Assembly: GCF_016908855.1 (NCBI RefSeq)
Contig: NZ_JAFBER010000019.1
Coordinates: 1-62,927, forward strand
Direction of reading: 5' to 3'
Origin: Scopulibacillus daqui
GTDB taxonomy: Bacteria; Bacillota; Bacilli; Bacillales; Sporolactobacillaceae
DNA length: 62,927 bases
Part shown: positions 47,044 to 56,339 of the stretch, piece by piece
How positions within the stretch are numbered: position 1 is the stretch's first letter
Layout: each line of letters opens with the position of its first letter
Notes under the pieces: generated by a model
Told to the model about the DNA's origin: nothing
The model's database searches: none
Seen by the model: the letters and a program-made list of their open reading frames with translations, nothing else
Translations under genes and position numbers: made by a program

Positions 47044-47360
47044 GATTTCTTTCCGGATTTGACCACTTTACCATCACTGTCTAACACAAGCTTGCTTCCA
47101 TCGGGACAACTAATGCTGTCTACATATCCTTCTGTTTTTAAGTTTTCAAGGTTCGCTAGTTTGGCATCATGATCCATATTATAAGCTGCAACTTGTCCAT
47201 TGACTAACTTTATCGTTGCCTGGCAGCTTTTTGATTCTACAATTTTATTGCTTTTTAACATGCTTGGCACAGCAATTAACAATAAAATTGAAATAATCAT
47301 CAGTACAATCATCATTTCTATCAGAGTAAAACCATCCTGGCTATGTTTTATCCATTTCAC
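47040..47360 (-). CDS. comGC: Major competence pseudopilin ComGC
   Basis: 106 aa from GTG 47360, eight bases after GGAGG; the ATG at 47378 is poorly placed. Prepilin motif DGFTLIEMMIVLMIISILLLI with Glu5, and a Cys pair near the C-terminus (CQAT, SCPDG). Cleaved by ComC and polymerised into the pseudopilus. Confidence 0.94.
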   Translation of the reverse strand: MKWIKHSQDGFTLIEMMIVLMIISILLLIAVPSMLKSNKIVESKSCQATIKLVNGQVAAYNMDHDAKLANLENLKTEGYVDSISCPDGSKLVLDSDGKVVKSGKKS

Positions 47361-47379
47361 CTGAAACATCCTCCTCATT

Positions 47380-48411
47380 TTATAATCCGTTCATAACGTT
47401 GAATACCGGTAACATAATAGACAAAAAAAGCAGCGAGACGAGCAAGCCGATAAACACAAGCGTCATTGGCTGTATCACGGCCAGCCATGTTTTTGTTTGT
47501 TCCTCCATTTTTCTTAATATTAGGCCGCTGTAGTCAAAGAGAGCCGCGCCAAGCATGCCGTTCAATTGCCCGTTGTAAATAACGTGAGAGAATTCCTTAA
47601 CATAAAAGGGCCGGGACTGGATGGCTTGTTCTAAGCGTTCTCCCCTCTTTAAATCAGATTGCATTTTAATGGCTTCATGTTGGAAAAAAGTCATCAGTTG
47701 CTGTTCCGCGAGCGTTTTTAATGCTTCGTTAATAGACATTCCTGTTTTAAGCAAACTGCCAAAATGAAAGGAAAAATAATGGGTTAGATAGAGGCGGGTA
47801 TAGATGCGTAAGATTGGTATATGAAGCAGAATAAAAATTTTCTTGTCAGGGGATAGCCGATGATAGAGGAACAAGATCAAAGCAACAGCAGAACAGGCGG
47901 ACATCAGAATAAAGCCTCCGATTATCAGCAAATGATCGCTGACTAACAATAGAAGTTTACTGAACAACGGCAATTCGATGTCCATTGACTGATACAGCCT
48001 TTGAAAACTCGGAAATAAATACTGCGAGATCAAAAACATCATCATCATAAACATCCATAACAAAAATAATGGATAGCGGAGCAATTTTTGCATCGTTTCT
48101 TTATGTTCTTCCCGCTTGCTAAGCATTTCGCCGCTTTCACAAAGACCATTGGCCAATTGACCGCTTTTTTCAGCATAATAAATGAAACTGCAAACATCAT
48201 TTGGGAAAGATAAATCATTCAATGCAAGATGAAGGGGGCAGCCTTTCTGCAATAAACCAAGCATTTTGTCTATAAGCCTCATCACTGTTTTTTTCTGATG
48301 ATAGCCTTGCAGTTTAATGGCTAAATGCAGGGGATATCCTTGACTGAGGCATTTTCCGGTATTTATTAAAAAATGGGCACGGTCCTTTTTGCTCCATTTA
48401 TGGGTAAACAT
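47380..48411 (-). CDS. comGB: Competence membrane protein ComGB
   Basis: 343 aa from ATG 48411 (AAGGTGA before it). GspF-like layout: cytoplasmic helical domain, membrane segments near 120-140, 170-195 and 315-340. Platform for pseudopilus assembly. Overlaps comGA. Confidence 0.93.
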   Translation of the reverse strand: MFTHKWSKKDRAHFLINTGKCLSQGYPLHLAIKLQGYHQKKTVMRLIDKMLGLLQKGCPLHLALNDLSFPNDVCSFIYYAEKSGQLANGLCESGEMLSKREEHKETMQKLLRYPLFLLWMFMMMMFLISQYLFPSFQRLYQSMDIELPLFSKLLLLVSDHLLIIGGFILMSACSAVALILFLYHRLSPDKKIFILLHIPILRIYTRLYLTHYFSFHFGSLLKTGMSINEALKTLAEQQLMTFFQHEAIKMQSDLKRGERLEQAIQSRPFYVKEFSHVIYNGQLNGMLGAALFDYSGLILRKMEEQTKTWLAVIQPMTLVFIGLLVSLLFLSIMLPVFNVMNGL

Positions 48412-49468
48412 AATGATCACCTTGCTGTTTTAATGGCATCTGTTTCGGAATGTAGCCTGCAGATATGCCTTGCCTTATAAAATCATCTAATGTTTTAAAG
48501 GACACGCGTGTTTTTCTCTTTTCATTAGTGAGAATGTCATGTAAAGACATTCCGGCCAAAATCTCGAAAATCCCTGTTCTTTTAGGGTGACCGCGGTTCA
48601 GACAGTCCGGCTTGCAAACCGCCCCGCACATGGGACAATGAATCATAACGAGTCTTTGGGAAATAACGGCAACTAAAGTTTCCTTTAAATCAAAACGGGG
48701 AATACCTAATTCTATAAGGCGTTGAATGGTTCCCATTGTATCCGATGCATGGACTGTTGAAAATACTAAATGCCCGGTCAGACTCGCTCGTACAGCGATT
48801 TTAGCGGTTTCAAGATCTCTGATCTCTCCTACCATAATCATGTCTGGATCATGCCGCAATATAGCCTTAAAGCCGTCGGCATAGTTAAAATTCGCTTTTT
48901 CATTTACTTCCATTTGAACGAATGATTCATGCTTTTTTTCAACGGGGTCTTCTAATGTTATAATCCGGGAGTTGTAACTTTTTTGTGCGGCGGAAAGAAG
49001 TGTGTAAAGCGTGGTTGTTTTGCCTGAACCTGTTGGACCCGACAATAATATTAAGCCATTGTCATAGTTGAGAAGAGACAATAATTGTGATGTTGACTCA
49101 GAAAAAATAGACAAATCGGCCACCTTAAGTTGGCGGTTTTGCGGCAATAAGCGGATAACCAAACTCTCATCATACGCGGCAGGCAGCGTTGACAGCCTTA
49201 GGTTAACTTTCTGATTATTTATCGTTAAGGTCATCGCACCGTTTTGCGGCCTTCTTCTTTCACCAATATCCATGCCTGATAAAAACTTAAAGTGTGAAAT
49301 GATTCTTTCGCTGAATGCTTTCGGGAGGATCTCAAGTTCATAAAGATGACTGTGAATGCGGAGTTCAATAAGCGTGTCGTTCTGGCGGGGAATAAAGTGG
49401 ATATCTGAGGCTTCTATGCTGCAGGCTTCGCAAAGTATTTGCCGCCCCTTTTCTTCTACTCCATCCAA
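48398..49468 (-). CDS. comGA: Competence traffic ATPase ComGA
   Basis: 356 aa. Type II secretion/PilB ATPase: Walker A GPTGSGKTTTLYTLLSA, Asp box, Walker B MIMVGEIRDLETAKIA, and a zinc-binding-like CPMCGAVC. TTG start at 49468 after AAGGTG. Powers DNA-uptake pseudopilus; first gene of the operon, whose ComK-controlled promoter is expected in 49469-49600 but which I could not resolve. Confidence 0.95.
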   Translation of the reverse strand: MDGVEEKGRQILCEACSIEASDIHFIPRQNDTLIELRIHSHLYELEILPKAFSERIISHFKFLSGMDIGERRRPQNGAMTLTINNQKVNLRLSTLPAAYDESLVIRLLPQNRQLKVADLSIFSESTSQLLSLLNYDNGLILLSGPTGSGKTTTLYTLLSAAQKSYNSRIITLEDPVEKKHESFVQMEVNEKANFNYADGFKAILRHDPDMIMVGEIRDLETAKIAVRASLTGHLVFSTVHASDTMGTIQRLIELGIPRFDLKETLVAVISQRLVMIHCPMCGAVCKPDCLNRGHPKRTGIFEILAGMSLHDILTNEKRKTRVSFKTLDDFIRQGISAGYIPKQMPLKQQGDHYVYP

Positions 49469-49608
49469 TTTGGCACCTTCTTTCTATTTGGTTACGCTAA
49501 TTATTCGCCTTTAACAGACAAAATCCTTCTTTTTTTTAAAAAAAATAATAAAAAAATCAAACCATCGGCACCGCCTCTTTAAAACGGTTTACTTTTTGCT
49601 TAAAAACA

Positions 49609-49637
49609 TTTACAATATACTTTTTTAAACTTATAAT
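49609..49637 (+). promoter_or_regulatory. Strong sigma-A promoter of yqgY
   Basis: TTTACA (49609-49614) and TATAAT (49632-49637) with a 17-base spacer, about 40 bases before the gene start. A near-consensus vegetative promoter. Confidence 0.75.
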
Positions 49638-49675
49638 AATATTAAGAAAATTAGTTCTCTAAAGGAGGGACAGAA

Positions 49676-49915
49676 ATGCCGAACATGTATCGAGTGCTTG
49701 GTTTTTTCACTGCGGCTATAGGGGTAATGGCTATGGTTGGCGACCTCTGGCCAATGGCTCTGCTATTCTATGCGCAAACAGTCTTCTTCTTTGCTGTCAG
49801 CTTTTTGAACTTATCTGAACGTGTATATATTTATATCTTTGGTGCATATTTAACATTATTTTTTGTCGGTTTTACATATTGGTCCGCCTTTATGATGATG
49901 CCCGGCAAAGGCTAA
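49676..49915 (+). CDS. yqgY: DUF2626 small membrane protein YqgY
   Basis: 79 aa with three membrane segments. Matches the DUF2626 pattern (MYRVLGFFTAAIG, GDLWPMALLFYAQT, LSERVYIYIFGAY). Function unknown. AAAGGAGGG precedes the ATG; a near-consensus promoter lies upstream. Confidence 0.88.
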   Translation: MPNMYRVLGFFTAAIGVMAMVGDLWPMALLFYAQTVFFFAVSFLNLSERVYIYIFGAYLTLFFVGFTYWSAFMMMPGKG

Positions 49916-49950
49916 TCGCTGAAGAGAAAAAATAATTATTCATAAATGAA

Positions 49951-49985
49951 AAGACGCCGGGAAGGTGAAGTGTCCCAGCGTCTTT
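49951..49985. terminator. Terminator between yqgY and methyltransferase
   Basis: GACGC-cGGGA and TCCCa-GCGTC arms, followed by TTTATTTT on the plus strand. Converging genes share it. Confidence 0.8.
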
Positions 49986-50703
49986 ATTTTATCGCTTTAT
50001 AGATGCGATAACCTAATACTCCCCGATATTTATCCATTAATTGAATGTGGTCCCACCATACCTCAAATGCTTCAAGATCAAGATGATTTGAGAAGTTAAA
50101 GGTTGACACATCACTAATACTTTGAGGTCCGGCGATTATTTTTTCGCCGCGGATAACATCAACTTGCGAAAAACCCGCCTGATTAAATTCATTTATCCAT
50201 TCATTTACAGTTAACAACTTTGTGGCGCCATAAAGATTTTGTATCTCTTGAGCGTCTTTCTCTTCCAGCGGTTTCTCAACTGTCATCTCTATCGCTAATG
50301 CTTGGCCGCCCGTTTTTAATATGCGGCAATATTCTTTTAACGTTACAGGAATGTTCGTGAAGACAGTGACTGATTCAGATAAGATCTTGTCAAAACTTTG
50401 TTCTTTAAACGGCATTTTCTCTACATTGCCTTGGATGATTTGAAAAGGAACGGATGAATTTTTTGATCTTTCCTGAGCCTTTCTAACCATTTCCGGGTGC
50501 AAATCTATTCCTGTCACATCACAGCGATACTTATTCGCGATATAAAACGAAGTCTCGCCTGTACCGCAGCCAACATCTAAAATTTTTTCATTTTCTCCAA
50601 GCTGTACATGATAAAAAAGCGCCTCGGTCAGCGGTTTTCCTCCAGGATGAGCACTGCTAATGCCCATTTTTGCCAAAAAATCAATGTATCTACGATTATT
50701 CAC
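49984..50703 (-). CDS. Class I SAM-dependent methyltransferase
   Basis: 239 aa. SAM motif LDVGCGTGETSFYIA near residue 42, acidic VTGIDLHPEM and QGNVEKMPF. Methyltransf_11/25-like; substrate unknown. Start is GTG at 50703 after AAAGGGGAGG. Stand-alone between yqgY and yqgX. Confidence 0.82.
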   Translation of the reverse strand: MNNRRYIDFLAKMGISSAHPGGKPLTEALFYHVQLGENEKILDVGCGTGETSFYIANKYRCDVTGIDLHPEMVRKAQERSKNSSVPFQIIQGNVEKMPFKEQSFDKILSESVTVFTNIPVTLKEYCRILKTGGQALAIEMTVEKPLEEKDAQEIQNLYGATKLLTVNEWINEFNQAGFSQVDVIRGEKIIAGPQSISDVSTFNFSNHLDLEAFEVWWDHIQLMDKYRGVLGYRIYKAIK

Positions 50704-50820
50704 AATTGCCTCCCCTTTACCCTATTAATCAACATATTTTATGTAGAGTGAGGCAAAGGGGTTCATACACAGCATTCTAAAACAAATACAATCACTTATG
50801 ATGAAGTTCGAACTCAAATG

Positions 50821-51447
50821 TTATAAAAAAGGGTTAGTATCTTTTTCATTTTTAATGGTTGTTTCAAAACCATGGCCCGGGGCTACGATCGTTTCTTCTG
50901 GCAACAGCAAAAGCTTTTGGTGAATGCTTTCTAATAAAACTTCTTGATCGCCTCCATATAAGTCCGTGCGGCCGATGCTTCCATAGAATAGTGCATCACC
51001 GGAGAAAATAACTCCCTTATCTTTAAAATAAAAGGATACGCTCCCAGGAGAATGTCCTGGTGTTTCTAATACCTTGAAACGAAAAGAGCCGATGGACATC
51101 TCTTGTTCAGAACCAATTATTTCCTCAGACGGCTTACAATGGTAATTCTCCACAATCGGGAAATGAGCGGAGCCATTCTTTTCCGGATCTTGTAACCAAT
51201 CAGATTCATTAATGTGTAAATACGCAGGAATTTTCCATTTGGACCGTACTTGATCAACTGCGCCAATGTGATCAAAATGGGCGTGTGTTAAAAGAACCGC
51301 CAATGGTTTTAGGCTATTTTCTTCAATAAAGCTGACAATCTTTTCGTATTCATCGCCCGGATCTATAATCAAGGCATCTTTACTTTCATTTTCAAGGATA
51401 TAACAATTGGTTTGAATAGCGCCTAAAGGTATTTGTGTCCACTTCAT
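50821..51447 (-). CDS. yqgX: MBL-fold hydrolase YqgX
   Basis: 208 aa. Metal motif THAHFDHIGAVD (HxHxDH), later His ligands in ETPGHSPGS and PGHG, Asp in GDALFYGSIGRTD. Glyoxalase II-like. In B. subtilis it is a bacillithiol-dependent glyoxalase-type enzyme by homology only. AAGGGAGG precedes the ATG. Confidence 0.9.
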   Translation of the reverse strand: MKWTQIPLGAIQTNCYILENESKDALIIDPGDEYEKIVSFIEENSLKPLAVLLTHAHFDHIGAVDQVRSKWKIPAYLHINESDWLQDPEKNGSAHFPIVENYHCKPSEEIIGSEQEMSIGSFRFKVLETPGHSPGSVSFYFKDKGVIFSGDALFYGSIGRTDLYGGDQEVLLESIHQKLLLLPEETIVAPGHGFETTIKNEKDTNPFL

Positions 51448-51599
51448 TCTTCTGCCTCCCTTTTTATAGAGCTATTTTATTTTTTTGTGCTTGACTAAAG
51501 TATAAACAATTTAAATAACCTCGACAAACGAATCATAAAAAGGTAAAATATGAAATATAATTAGGTGAATTTTTAGAATTGTTTGGGAGGTGATATTTC

Positions 51600-51785
51600 G
51601 TGGCCGTCGGCATTATTTTTTTGCTTATTGCTATTCTTTGTTTGATCGGTGCCATCAGGGCGTTTAAAAGCAGAAATTTCTTTGGAGCGGGATATGCTGT
51701 TATCACACTCGCTGTATTCGGCTGGTTTTCTATTATGACCATTATTGATGTTCTTAATGGCGGCGGGGTTCAAGTCGGAAGCTGA
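51600..51785 (+). CDS. yqgW: DUF2759 small membrane protein YqgW
   Basis: 61 aa, two membrane segments, the exact family length. GTG start after GGAGGTGATATTTC. Features IGAIRAFKSRNFFGAGYAVIT and GWFSIMTI. Function unknown. Confidence 0.82.
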   Translation: MAVGIIFLLIAILCLIGAIRAFKSRNFFGAGYAVITLAVFGWFSIMTIIDVLNGGGVQVGS

Positions 51786-51794
51786 TAAATAACG

Positions 51795-51828
51795 AGAGCA
51801 GGGAGCCTATCATCTGAGCCCCTGCTCT
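51795..51828. terminator. Terminator between yqgW and yqgT
   Basis: AGAGCAGGG and complementary CCCTGCTCT arms; followed by TTTC on one side. Shared by converging genes. Confidence 0.8.
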
Positions 51829-51846
51829 TTCAATTTAAAGATCTTC

Positions 51847-53037
51847 CTACATATATAAACCCGCCAAAAAAATCCCTAAACTTCTTTGGTAGATTTCATC
51901 AAACTGTTTCAAAGAGAGAGGATTTTTGCCCTTGCCCAATTCGACAGTAAAACCCGGGCGCTGCCATTCTTGCTCAAACCAATCTTTGTAGCCTGCCGTA
52001 CTGTCTACGTATCTGACTGGTTCATAACCGCTGACTCTGGCAAATTCTTTAACAATTTTCTCTGTTTCTGGAGGTTCATGTTCTTTATATCCCCAATAAA
52101 TGACTTCACCTTGCGTATGAAAGGCCAATACACGATCAAATTGACGTTTTCTTGTCAATTCTGACAAAGCCTTTGCCTCTGGTTCAGACAGCGGCTTTGT
52201 ACCAGGATAGTCCCTCGGCGACGGGGCCTGCTCTCTTCTTTGCTGTTCAACTTCCCAGTCGGCAGGAAATTGATCATTCAAGTCAACACCGCGAATGTTT
52301 GCCTTCCACCCGTTAAAATCATTTTGCCCTTTATTTAATTCAAATACATTTTCCCGATATTCGCTTTCCGGAGCCGGTCCGTTCAATACTAAATCAACAC
52401 CATCTGGATTCACCATTGGCACAATAGACAACGTGACATTATCATAAAACGGCGCTACGCTTAATCCGCGAATCGTCCGGCGGTTAGTTAAGGAAACGAG
52501 ATAATCATTTAAAAAAGTCATAATGACCGGTGTCGTGATCCATTCGTTTGCATGAAATGATCCGTTGTAATGAACACGCTTTTGGCCATTTCCCAAACGG
52601 ATTTCATACAATGGCTTCCCCTCAACCGACTGGCCGATGATTTCCTTCTTTATAAATGGATAAACGGCCTCCAAACGCTTCAAATCCCGGACCAATGTTT
52701 CATAATCGTATTTCCTTCTGCCTTTGACAATTGATTTTTCAACCCTTAAAGGTAAATGGATCGTTTCGCCAACGTGAAGGTTTTCTGGGTCTATGTCTTT
52801 ATTTAATAATAACAGGCCGTCAAGAGGCAAACGCCTTTTTGTAGCAATTGACCAAAAGCTTTCCCCTTTCTCCAATGTATGCTTATGTCTGATATAACCC
52901 GGGATGGCAACAGTCTGTCCAGGTGTCAAGTTTTCGGGATTAATCTTTGGGTTGCTATCTATGACCAATTGCAGCGGGACATCAAACAATTGGCTGTAGT
53001 ACCACAGGGTATCGCCCTCTCGAACATTAACGTTCAT
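51847..53037 (-). CDS. yqgT: LysM/M14 gamma-D-glutamyl-diamino acid endopeptidase-like protein
   Basis: 396 aa. Two LysM domains (about 2-47 and 51-97; VREGDTLWYYSQLF, LEKGESFWSIATKR) and a zinc carboxypeptidase domain with HANEW (HxxE), HTQGEVIYWGY and catalytic Glu in FTVELGKGKNPL. Matches YqgT/ENP1 that cleaves spore-wall peptidoglycan stem peptides; likely made in sporulation. No signal peptide. GAGGAGGGGG precedes the ATG. Confidence 0.92.
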   Translation of the reverse strand: MNVNVREGDTLWYYSQLFDVPLQLVIDSNPKINPENLTPGQTVAIPGYIRHKHTLEKGESFWSIATKRRLPLDGLLLLNKDIDPENLHVGETIHLPLRVEKSIVKGRRKYDYETLVRDLKRLEAVYPFIKKEIIGQSVEGKPLYEIRLGNGQKRVHYNGSFHANEWITTPVIMTFLNDYLVSLTNRRTIRGLSVAPFYDNVTLSIVPMVNPDGVDLVLNGPAPESEYRENVFELNKGQNDFNGWKANIRGVDLNDQFPADWEVEQQRREQAPSPRDYPGTKPLSEPEAKALSELTRKRQFDRVLAFHTQGEVIYWGYKEHEPPETEKIVKEFARVSGYEPVRYVDSTAGYKDWFEQEWQRPGFTVELGKGKNPLSLKQFDEIYQRSLGIFLAGLYM

Positions 53038-53154
53038 TATTTCCCCCTCCTCGTCTTTTCCTATATCTATCCTATGAATGGTCTTGATAAAAATATGAGA
53101 AATGAAACAAGGATATAACGCGGAGAGGGACTTATTGTTTTTATCCCGGAGGCT

Positions 53155-54120
53155 TTACAGCTTTGTCTTAGCTAACCATGCCGCTCCAATTATACCTGCA
53201 TCATTGCCTAATTGAGCGGCGACTATTTCCACACCTTCATTAACTCTAGGGAGAGCATACATTCTAAAATAATGTTTAACAGGATCCAGCAGCGTATCCC
53301 CTGCTTTGGAAACGCCCCCGCCAATCACTATTTTTGCAGGGTTCATTACCGTAGCAAAGTTTGCTAAGGCAAACCCTAGATGGAAAGAAGCTTTTTTCAC
53401 TACGGCCATCGCCAAATGGTCTTGTTCTTTGGCGAAATCGAGAACATCTTTAGAACTGATATCGCCTTCTTTATCATACTTTTTCTTCAAGCGGCTTTCA
53501 GGGTGATCCTTAAATCCTTCAATGGCCATTCTCCGGATAGCAGTGGCAGATGAAACGGTTTCCAGACAGCCGGTCTTGCCGCAATTGCAGAGCACACCGC
53601 CTTTTAATACCGCCGTCGTATGGCCGATTTCCCCGGCCATGCCATTGACACCGTGAACAATTTCGCCATCAGTGATAACACCGCCGCCGACGCCGGTTCC
53701 CAATGTCACACAAAGCACATCTTTGGCGCCCTCGCCGGCTCCTTTCCACATTTCGCCGATCGCAGCTATGTTAGCATCATTATCTACGATAACCGGCAGT
53801 CCGACTGCCTTTTCTAATTCATCTTTAAGCGGATAGTTTTTCCATCCGATGTTTACCGAATGGTAGACAAACCCCTCATCTATTTCTAAAAAGCCAGGGG
53901 ATCCCATGCCGATGCCTTTAATATGGTCTTTATCTTTTTGATGTTCTTCAATTTTTGTTTTTATGCTTTCGCTAATATCTTTGACTATATTTTCTCCATT
54001 GTTTGTTGTATCAGTTTTTATGTTCCATTTATCAATGATTTGTGCTTCATCATCAATAAACGCCATTTTAACGGATGTTCCGCCTAGGTCAATACCTATA
54101 TACCATTTATTACTACTCAT
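53155..54120 (-). CDS. glcK: Glucokinase (ROK family)
   Basis: 321 aa, as in B. subtilis. ATP loop GIDLGGTSVKMAF, glucose-site EIGHTTA and ROK zinc cysteines CNCGKTGCLE. Phosphorylates glucose. The ATG at 54120 is preferred over the TTG at 54126 and follows AGGGCAGGG. Neighbouring yqgQ and the rhomboid gluP of B. subtilis are not present. Confidence 0.95.
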   Translation of the reverse strand: MSSNKWYIGIDLGGTSVKMAFIDDEAQIIDKWNIKTDTTNNGENIVKDISESIKTKIEEHQKDKDHIKGIGMGSPGFLEIDEGFVYHSVNIGWKNYPLKDELEKAVGLPVIVDNDANIAAIGEMWKGAGEGAKDVLCVTLGTGVGGGVITDGEIVHGVNGMAGEIGHTTAVLKGGVLCNCGKTGCLETVSSATAIRRMAIEGFKDHPESRLKKKYDKEGDISSKDVLDFAKEQDHLAMAVVKKASFHLGFALANFATVMNPAKIVIGGGVSKAGDTLLDPVKHYFRMYALPRVNEGVEIVAAQLGNDAGIIGAAWLAKTKL

Positions 54121-54199
54121 TATCAAACCCTGCCCTTATGTCTTTCTTGATACTTAACAAAACTATTTTAAACGTACACCTTTTCTATTTTCCTAAAAT

Positions 54200-54240
54200 A
54201 TAAAGGAAATGTCCAGTCATATAACTGAGCATTTCCTTTA
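54200..54240 (-). terminator. Hairpin between glcK and small upstream gene
   Basis: AAAGGAAATG ... CATTTCCTTT, ten perfect pairs around an 18-base loop, T-rich on the minus strand. It fits as terminator of the small gene at 54261. Confidence 0.65.
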
Positions 54241-54260
54241 AATATCAGGATCCTTTGTTT

Positions 54261-54407
54261 TTAATGAGACAGGACGGCGATTTTTTGCGGAGCATCGAAG
54301 TCCTGAAAATCACATCTTCCATACTTCCAAATCACTATCTTAAGATTTGCTTCAGCATTTATCTCAGCATATGCAGTTGTTTCTTCATATTTATGATGAA
54401 CCGGCAT
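54261..54407 (-). CDS. Small hypothetical protein, 48 aa
   Basis: A 48-codon minus-strand frame begins MPVHHKYEETTAYAEIN and ends QKIAVLSH, an acidic soluble protein with coding-like composition. AAGGTG lies about eleven bases before the ATG, a little far. The terminator hairpin follows its stop. I do not recognise a family. It lies upstream of glcK in the same orientation. The plus-strand frame over the same bases is not credible. Confidence 0.5.
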   Translation of the reverse strand: MPVHHKYEETTAYAEINAEANLKIVIWKYGRCDFQDFDAPQKIAVLSH

Positions 54408-54597
54408 ATTTATAAAAGCACCTTAGACCTTGAGTCATGCGGTCAGCTGGATGGTCTTAATCGATGCCTTATCCCCTCTTTACCAAAAACAGCATTGACA
54501 CATTCTTTTCGTTTCATACACTTTGCCAATCATAACTGACAACCGTCCATGCATAGAATGGGACAAGGAGGCAGTTTGTCTTTATAGGGGGCATTTT
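54408..54597. other. Region without a gene before the anchored protein
   Basis: Nothing identifiable is seen. It probably holds the promoters of the divergent genes at 54407 and 54598. Confidence 0.4.
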
Positions 54598-55476
54598 ATG
54601 AAAAAATACAGATCTTTTTTCTTTATTGTTGCATTGTCATTTCTAGTTGCTTTCTTACTATACTATTTTACAAGACATTCTGACTTGGAAGAAAGCATCA
54701 CTTATTTTCCGGAAGATAGTGAATTAAGTTATATTTATAACAAAACAACACTAACAATCGAGCCCCAAAACCAATCAAAACCATTTAAGATTTTGTGGCA
54801 AACGGGGTCAAAAACCAATCAAAAAGTTTATTTGCGCGAGGATGTCTCGCTGTTGTTTAAAAATGGCCGCTTGGCTTCTATTCTGTCGAAATGGCGCAAA
54901 AATGCCCAAACTATTCATCAAGAAAAAACGCTCAGTTTTCATGACAGCGGACATTTCGAAGCGATAACGATTCATCATGCCGAGAAACATACAAATCAAA
55001 ACGTTTATACAGGAAAAGATATCATGTCCTATGATCAAAGATATGTGATGGCGCCGAAAAACCAGCCAATATCATTTTTTAAAGTACCCGTCACACCTGA
55101 GGAATTGGGCTGGTATCACGTTTTAGACAGTGCGGTTAAGCAGGATCAACAAGAAATACTGGAAGAAGCTTCTAAACAGTTTCATATTCATCTGGCATCG
55201 TATTATATTTTTCCATTAACATATCTTCATATTTATAACCAGAATACGTTGCCGGGATTAGACAAAAAAACATCCCATAGGGCTGTTAGTCAACTATGGG
55301 AAGGATTATATAAAAACTATATTTTAGGCATCAAGCTTAAGGAAAACCAAACTGAAAATCCAATCGGCAGTTCTGTGCCATTCATTTTATATGATAAAAA
55401 CAGCACTCATTTTTTAATTATTACTAAGACCGCAAGCGGAAAATTAGCTTTATTCAAACAGAAAATAAAAGCCTAA
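54598..55476 (+). CDS. Unknown membrane-anchored extracytoplasmic protein
   Basis: 292 aa from ATG 54598 (GGGGGC before it; a TTG frame from 54523 adds 25 residues with no support). One N-terminal membrane segment (about 7-26) and a large outer domain without Cys. I do not recognise the family. It converges with the small gene at 55473 and overlaps it by four bases. Confidence 0.72.
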   Translation: MKKYRSFFFIVALSFLVAFLLYYFTRHSDLEESITYFPEDSELSYIYNKTTLTIEPQNQSKPFKILWQTGSKTNQKVYLREDVSLLFKNGRLASILSKWRKNAQTIHQEKTLSFHDSGHFEAITIHHAEKHTNQNVYTGKDIMSYDQRYVMAPKNQPISFFKVPVTPEELGWYHVLDSAVKQDQQEILEEASKQFHIHLASYYIFPLTYLHIYNQNTLPGLDKKTSHRAVSQLWEGLYKNYILGIKLKENQTENPIGSSVPFILYDKNSTHFLIITKTASGKLALFKQKIKA

Positions 55477-55679
55477 CTGATTTCAGTTTCCGTGCTGCGA
55501 CTTTTAAAAAACAGATTCCATAAATTTTCTTTTATACGGTCTGACTGGGATAGAATAACATAGCCAAATCCGGCCATGGCAACAATTAGACGAAAAATTC
55601 TATGGCGTCTATGATAAACAAAGCAGCTTAACAGCATAATTAATATTAATCTGACTATAGGCATTCTCAACTGCGTCAC
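55473..55679 (-). CDS. Small membrane protein of unknown function
   Basis: Up to 68 aa with two hydrophobic segments (about 8-22 and 30-45). A strong AAGGAGG lies immediately upstream, so it is probably real; GTG 55679 touches it, so the TTG at 55670 or the ATG at 55664 is the likelier start. No family recognised. It sits between the anchored protein and mobA. Confidence 0.6.
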   Translation of the reverse strand: MTQLRMPIVRLILIMLLSCFVYHRRHRIFRLIVAMAGFGYVILSQSDRIKENLWNLFFKSRSTETEIS

Positions 55680-55715
55680 CCTCCTTAAGTTTAATATGAA
55701 TGAAAGAGGGCTATT

Positions 55716-56339
55716 TTATACCTTTTTATCACTATCATAAAGATGCGCCATTTCGGAGAGATCGGCTTTCGTATTAATGTTGCAGAACATTTTCGATGGA
55801 AACCCTGCTTGCTCCGGATAAACAAGACACGTATTCACCCGTTCAAATAAGGCAGTCATTTTCAATTGTTCCTGCTTTAATAAAAGCTCAATATGCGGCA
55901 GGCAGCTTCTATGATAAACCGCTGCTGCCGGCTGTTTATATCCTTTAACCGAAGGTATCAAACATTGATTTTGCTGTTCTCTAAGAACCTGATCTTTCAG
56001 ATACCTGACGAAGGCCGGTGTTATACCGGGCATATCACAAGGTAAAATCATGTACCATGAAGCCGGAATCTCTTGCATCGCTGTATATAGTCCGGCAAGA
56101 GGTCCTTTGCCGGAAAATGCAGGCCTGTCTTCAAAGACTTCACCTATATTAAGACTTTGAAATCGGCTGATGAATTCAGAACGGGTGATAACCATTGTTT
56201 TCTCTGTTTCAGCTTGTAAACTTTCGTACGTATACATAAACATCGGTTTATTTTTATATGGATAGAAAGCTTTGGGCTGGCCGAAACGCCGAGAAGCACC
56301 TCCGCACAAAAGAACGCCTGCAATATGATACGCTCTCAT
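55716..56339 (-). CDS. mobA: Molybdenum cofactor guanylyltransferase-like protein
   Basis: 207 aa. Nucleotidyltransferase motif VLLCGGASRRFGQPKAF (residues 9-25; GGxSxRxGxxK) and the metal Asp in LPCDMPGI. Adds GMP to molybdopterin. Overlaps the upstream DUF92 gene by four bases. moaA is encoded 11 kb away. Confidence 0.88.
   Translation of the reverse strand: MRAYHIAGVLLCGGASRRFGQPKAFYPYKNKPMFMYTYESLQAETEKTMVITRSEFISRFQSLNIGEVFEDRPAFSGKGPLAGLYTAMQEIPASWYMILPCDMPGITPAFVRYLKDQVLREQQNQCLIPSVKGYKQPAAAVYHRSCLPHIELLLKQEQLKMTALFERVNTCLVYPEQAGFPSKMFCNINTKADLSEMAHLYDSDKKV

Noticed and set aside
49469-49600. ComK boxes before comGA
   Set aside because: AT-rich tracts give AAAA/TTTT pairs, but none has the exact five-base spacing in both dyads, so no box is claimed.
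54255-54539. Plus-strand 94-codon frame upstream of the anchored protein
   Set aside because: No ribosome site, low-quality composition, and the opposite strand holds a more convincing small gene with a terminator.
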